DNA from: Luscinia megarhynchos
Taxonomy: Eukaryota; Chordata; Aves; Passeriformes; Turdidae
DNA: 64,000 bases
Direction: 5' to 3'
Assembly: GCA_034336665.1 (NCBI GenBank)
Contig: CM067569.1
Location: 23,285,320-23,349,319 of the forward strand
The notes below the pieces were generated by a model, which saw only the letters and a list, made by a program, of their open reading frames with translations, did no database searches and was not told the origin of the DNA. Positions 60,300 to 64,000 of this stretch are shown here, in pieces. The position numbers were made by a program, and so were the translations under genes. The number at the start of each line of letters is the position of its first letter. Position 1 is the stretch's first letter.

Positions 60300-63200
60300 C
60301 AATTTGTTCTTACCAAGCAAGAGCAAAAAGGCCAGGTAGCCTGTTTGGGTTCTGTGAGTCTTGACTCCATTTATCTGCTTTTGCAGTCACCTGGGTCTGG
60401 GAATCATACAGAGAGGGCTGTATGAGTAAGTCCACTATATGTTATACTTCATATACTTTCTTAAATGGCCAGTGTGGTCTCAACTGGCCACCCAACTTTC
60501 TTTCCTTGTGGCAGAAGAGGAGATAGATGCATAGATAACTAGGTGGTGGTTGGCTTGCTTGATTTTAGGAGTGAATTTTATGTTAATATAGTGGCTATTC
60601 AAGCATGACTGAAAATGCATGTAATTTGGCTTAGGTTCTTTAGTATGGTTGGCTGATTCTCAAGTGAATTTTGCTAGATGAACTGTGTAATCAAGTTGTA
60701 CTATACTATGAGATGTGTACTCTGTGTATAGATGTTTGGTGAATGAAAGTTATTACTGTAATTTTGAACTCTGTAGACCTTTTAATGTCAGAAGGCAAAA
60801 AAAGCTGGTTCTGTGGTCGTGGTTGTGATGATGGCCAAGATAATCTATCAACAAAGGTCTTTGGGTTTTAATTTTAGATTTACAGAAGCATGGCCAACTG
60901 GTGAAATGTTTGTTTTGTTAGTCAAGCTTTTTCAAATCTCTGAGCAGACAAATTAGAAGACAACACAAAATAGCAAAGTTGAAGGCTTGTTTGCCCAGTA
61001 AAATTACATACTCTTCATAACAATGCTGATATACAGAGTTTTCTCAGTAATCCTGTTCTAAATCCTGCTTCTGGCTCACACACAATGATGGTCAAATGGA
61101 AAAATATGATTAATAATCAGACTGATGCTTTGTAGCAGTTAAAAAGTTTAATATTTCAACAAATATTTCCTGGCAAAATACTAGCTTTAATTTTTAGATG
61201 ACTACTTAGAAACTTTTCCAACTTTTATGAAAAAAAGTTACTAATGTCCTGAATCCCAGACAAATTCAGGTAACCTTGAGTGTCAGTACTCATTTGATCC
61301 AAATTTGAAGACAAAACACTCCAGAGCAGACAAGAATATGGGTAAGTTTAGAATTCAGACACTGATATTTCATGCCTCCCTTCAAATAAGGCAAATGTGC
61401 TTTTTTTTTTTTTTGTTTGTGTGTAGAAACTTTTTGAGTAATGTCTGGATTTTAGTTATTTTTTGCCTATAAAATAGTGTTGGTTTTTTTAAATTCCTCT
61501 CCATTTGGAAGATAAGCTAAAAGCATCTGCACACAGATGATTTTTCATGCATTTCATCTTCGTTATAAAAGCAGTGTTGCCTGTTTTAATATTTAAATGC
61601 TTGTGGAGTTTTGTGACCCTGAGTTGAGAGGATTGTAAGTATAGTTTGAGATAACTTGGCCACTCACACTGTGGTTGGAGATGAGTGCTCAAGAGATCCT
61701 CCAAGAGTCTATAGCTATCACTGGTTTACTGTTTAAATTTTTTCTTATCCTATGTAGAACGTAAGAAACATAAAAAAATCCCAACCCAGCAAGCTGATCT
61801 GTCCACAGAATTCAAATCAGGAAAAAGTGTTTGGGTGTAGAACAACCCTTTATTGTTTGTGTTTTCTTCTGCCAGCTCCACGATTTCTGCCTTTTGAGAA
61901 CCTTACAGGAGGTGTTTGTGTATTGGTGACACACTGCTCTGGGTTCAAGTGAACAGCATTCATTGATCTGTTACTTGGAGATGGTATTTGACACAGTATT
62001 TGTTGAGAAGTTCAGTTTATAATGTTTATGACCTGAATGCATGGTGGTGAAAAGGTCTGGCAGAAATAGTTAAAGGCTTTAAGTTCCTCTCTCTAAACCA
62101 CCAGATGATTTCTAATGTGCTAACAAGGAGGGGTAGATTAGCAGGTGCTTCATGCAGGAAAGCTAATGAGGTTCATTGGCAATTGGGGATATGAAACAGC
62201 AGGGGAGAAGTTAGGAGAGGTTGAGGTCTGGAAAAGAGTCATGGTGGGGTTTCTGGCTCAGTAAGATTGCCTGATCCATGCTACAACTGCCTCTTTTGTT
62301 CTATAATAATAGAAACTTTCTAATATCTATGTTTCACTGGCATGCCACTGCCGACATATACTGAGAACTTCTTTCTCCTTGCTTGTGAATAGTGGTTTCT
62401 ATGAATTAATTGCTAGGTGATCTCTGGACTGCAGTTCTTATAGTCCAAATGAAGTTTTGTGTTGTAGTATTGCCTGTGTTTGTTTCATGTACTCTGTCAG
62501 CAGCTGGGAGAGTACTGAGCTTGTGCTCTAAGCTACCAATGACTCACCTTAGTGGGGTGGGCTGCAGGTGGTGCAAGTTTGTCTTCCGAAGTTTCTCTGC
62601 TCTAGCTGGGCTGGGAGAGTTAAACAGAATAATGTGGTCAGTGCAGCCAGGGTGATTGTGATGGTAGCAAAGTTGATCAAAGGAAATAGCTCTGCCCAAT
62701 CTCTTACTGTTTAGGGTCTGCCCATGCTCTCCCTCAAGAGAGACAAGTTTTAACACTTACTTTTCAGAAGTTATTTTCTGGAGTCAAATGAAATCAGTTT
62801 TGCTCTTTTCTCCACCCATGTAACATCAGTTCTTGAAAAGAATGTTGTAGGTGAAGCAGCTTTATTTGGAGACAGTATGAAAATTTAAGTAATAAGTTAT
62901 AAGATGTGCTAGTCTATCAAGCTGATTTACAAATATCTGACATGGATAAAGCTATACTGTCTGCCTGGTTTCTAGAATGTCTGGTGTATTTGCATTTGTT
63001 TAGATTATAAGGCATATTTTTTTTCTTGAAAATTTTCTGAATCATCTGATATGTAGAAGAGTGCATTTTGAAATAGACAATGGTAATAAAGAGGCACAAT
63101 TTCTCTTCTAAATATTGTTCTTAGTCCCTGTCTGCCATACTGGGACAAAAATCAATTACTTGACTTGGACTTCTTCCTTTTTTTACCAGTTATGTTAAAT

Positions 63201-63395
63201 CACCTATATGAAAGTGGTCTTGTTTGTCTACAAACTAATGGACCTTTATTGAATTTTGGGAGTTTAAAAAATAGCAAAGAATAAATTGTCATTGCTAAAA
63301 GATGAAGAAAACCAGTGGTAGGTAAATCCAAGAACAGGACTCGAAACAGCTTTGTTTGCAAAACAAGTGTGGTGTAATTATGTACTGTGTGTGAA
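60300..63395. other. Gene-free AT-rich sequence
   Basis: About 3.1 kb with no gene, RNA gene or clear repeat apart from a T run at 61,402-61,415. Confidence 0.7.
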
Positions 63396-63945
63396 TATAT
63401 ATCCCCTCTGAATAGAGAGCTGCCACTCTCTCACCAGTGGGACTGGGGAGAGAATTGGGAGGGTAAAAGCCAGACAACTCATGGGTTGAGATAAAGACAG
63501 TTTAACAGGGAGAGCAAAGCCACAAGCAAAATCAATTCTGCGCTTCCCATGGGCCAATAGGTGCTCAGCCATCTCTGGGAGAGCAGAGCCCCATCACACT
63601 AAAGTTGCAAAGACAAACACCATCATTCCACATATTCCCCCCTTCATACTTCTTCCATCCACTTTATCTACAGACCATGATGTCACATGATCTGGAATAT
63701 CCCTTTGGTCACTTTGGGTCACCTGTCCCAGCTGTGTCACCTTCCAAGCACTCCCAATTTCCTCACCAGTGTGAAAAGTGGAAAGGCTTTCAACTCTGTG
63801 CAAGCCCTGCTCAGCAATAACAAAAACATTTTGTACTATTAACCCTGTGCTCTGCACAAAGCCAAAACACAGCCCCACACCAGACACTGAAGAAAATTAA
63901 CTGTACCCCAGCTGAAACCAGCAAAGACATCTACCAGGAAAAATA
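63395..63945. mobile_element. Avian endogenous retrovirus LTR-like element, possibly running past the edge
   Basis: 'cccctctgaatagagagc', 'ctcatgggttgagataaag', 'acagtttaacagggagag', 'cttcccatgggccaatagg', 'gtgctcagccatctctgg', 'agaccatgatgtcacatg', 'ggaatatccctttggtcac', 'gtcacctgtcccagctgtg' and 'ccccagctgaaaccagc' follow the order of a widespread avian LTR family. No retroviral protein frame is present. The right boundary is uncertain. Confidence 0.8.
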
Positions 63946-64000
63946 ATATATTGTTCAAATTGGGCTATGGTTCCTTAGACCCAGGTCTAGGGATCTGAAG

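Overview
This is vertebrate nuclear DNA, almost certainly from a bird. It has small spliced exons with GT/AG borders, CR1 non-LTR retrotransposon tails (the typical avian interspersed repeat), and two fragments resembling avian endogenous-retrovirus LTRs. The ERV fragments recall those common in songbirds, so a passerine is the best guess, but I cannot prove it. There are no prokaryotic features.

Layout. (1) 1-18,636, minus strand: 5' part of POLR3A, the largest subunit (RPC1) of RNA polymerase III. I placed 20 consecutive exons, 2,787 coding nt, residues 1-929; every exon junction keeps reading phase. The rest of the gene lies beyond the left edge. The exons carry the two N-terminal zinc sites, the NADFDGD catalytic loop and the bridge helix. 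(2) About 18,380-20,330: a CpG island between two head-to-head genes. It contains a 12-copy minisatellite of 59-67 bp units starting about 90 bp upstream of the POLR3A start codon. (3) 20,081-about 26,635, plus strand: RPS24 (40S ribosomal protein eS24), with a 5'-TOP-like start, an ATG-only first exon, a likely 3-nt microexon, several candidate alternative 3' exons and two AATAAA signals. (4) About 26,640-64,000: 37 kb of AT-rich, gene-free DNA with CR1 remnants, two ERV fragments and a few patches that could be regulatory.

The two genes share a promoter region and both serve the translation machinery: Pol III makes tRNA and 5S rRNA, and eS24 is a small-subunit protein. The POLR3A/RPS24 pairing matches the human arrangement on chromosome 10.

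Most notable observations: a one-base insertion in RPS24 exon 3 that breaks the frame in an otherwise intact essential gene (probably an assembly error, but it must be checked); the minisatellite embedded in the shared promoter; the 3-nt RPS24 microexon and the set of alternative C-terminal tails; and a pair of adjacent short palindromes in an RPS24 intron. I did not find a convincing new biological system.
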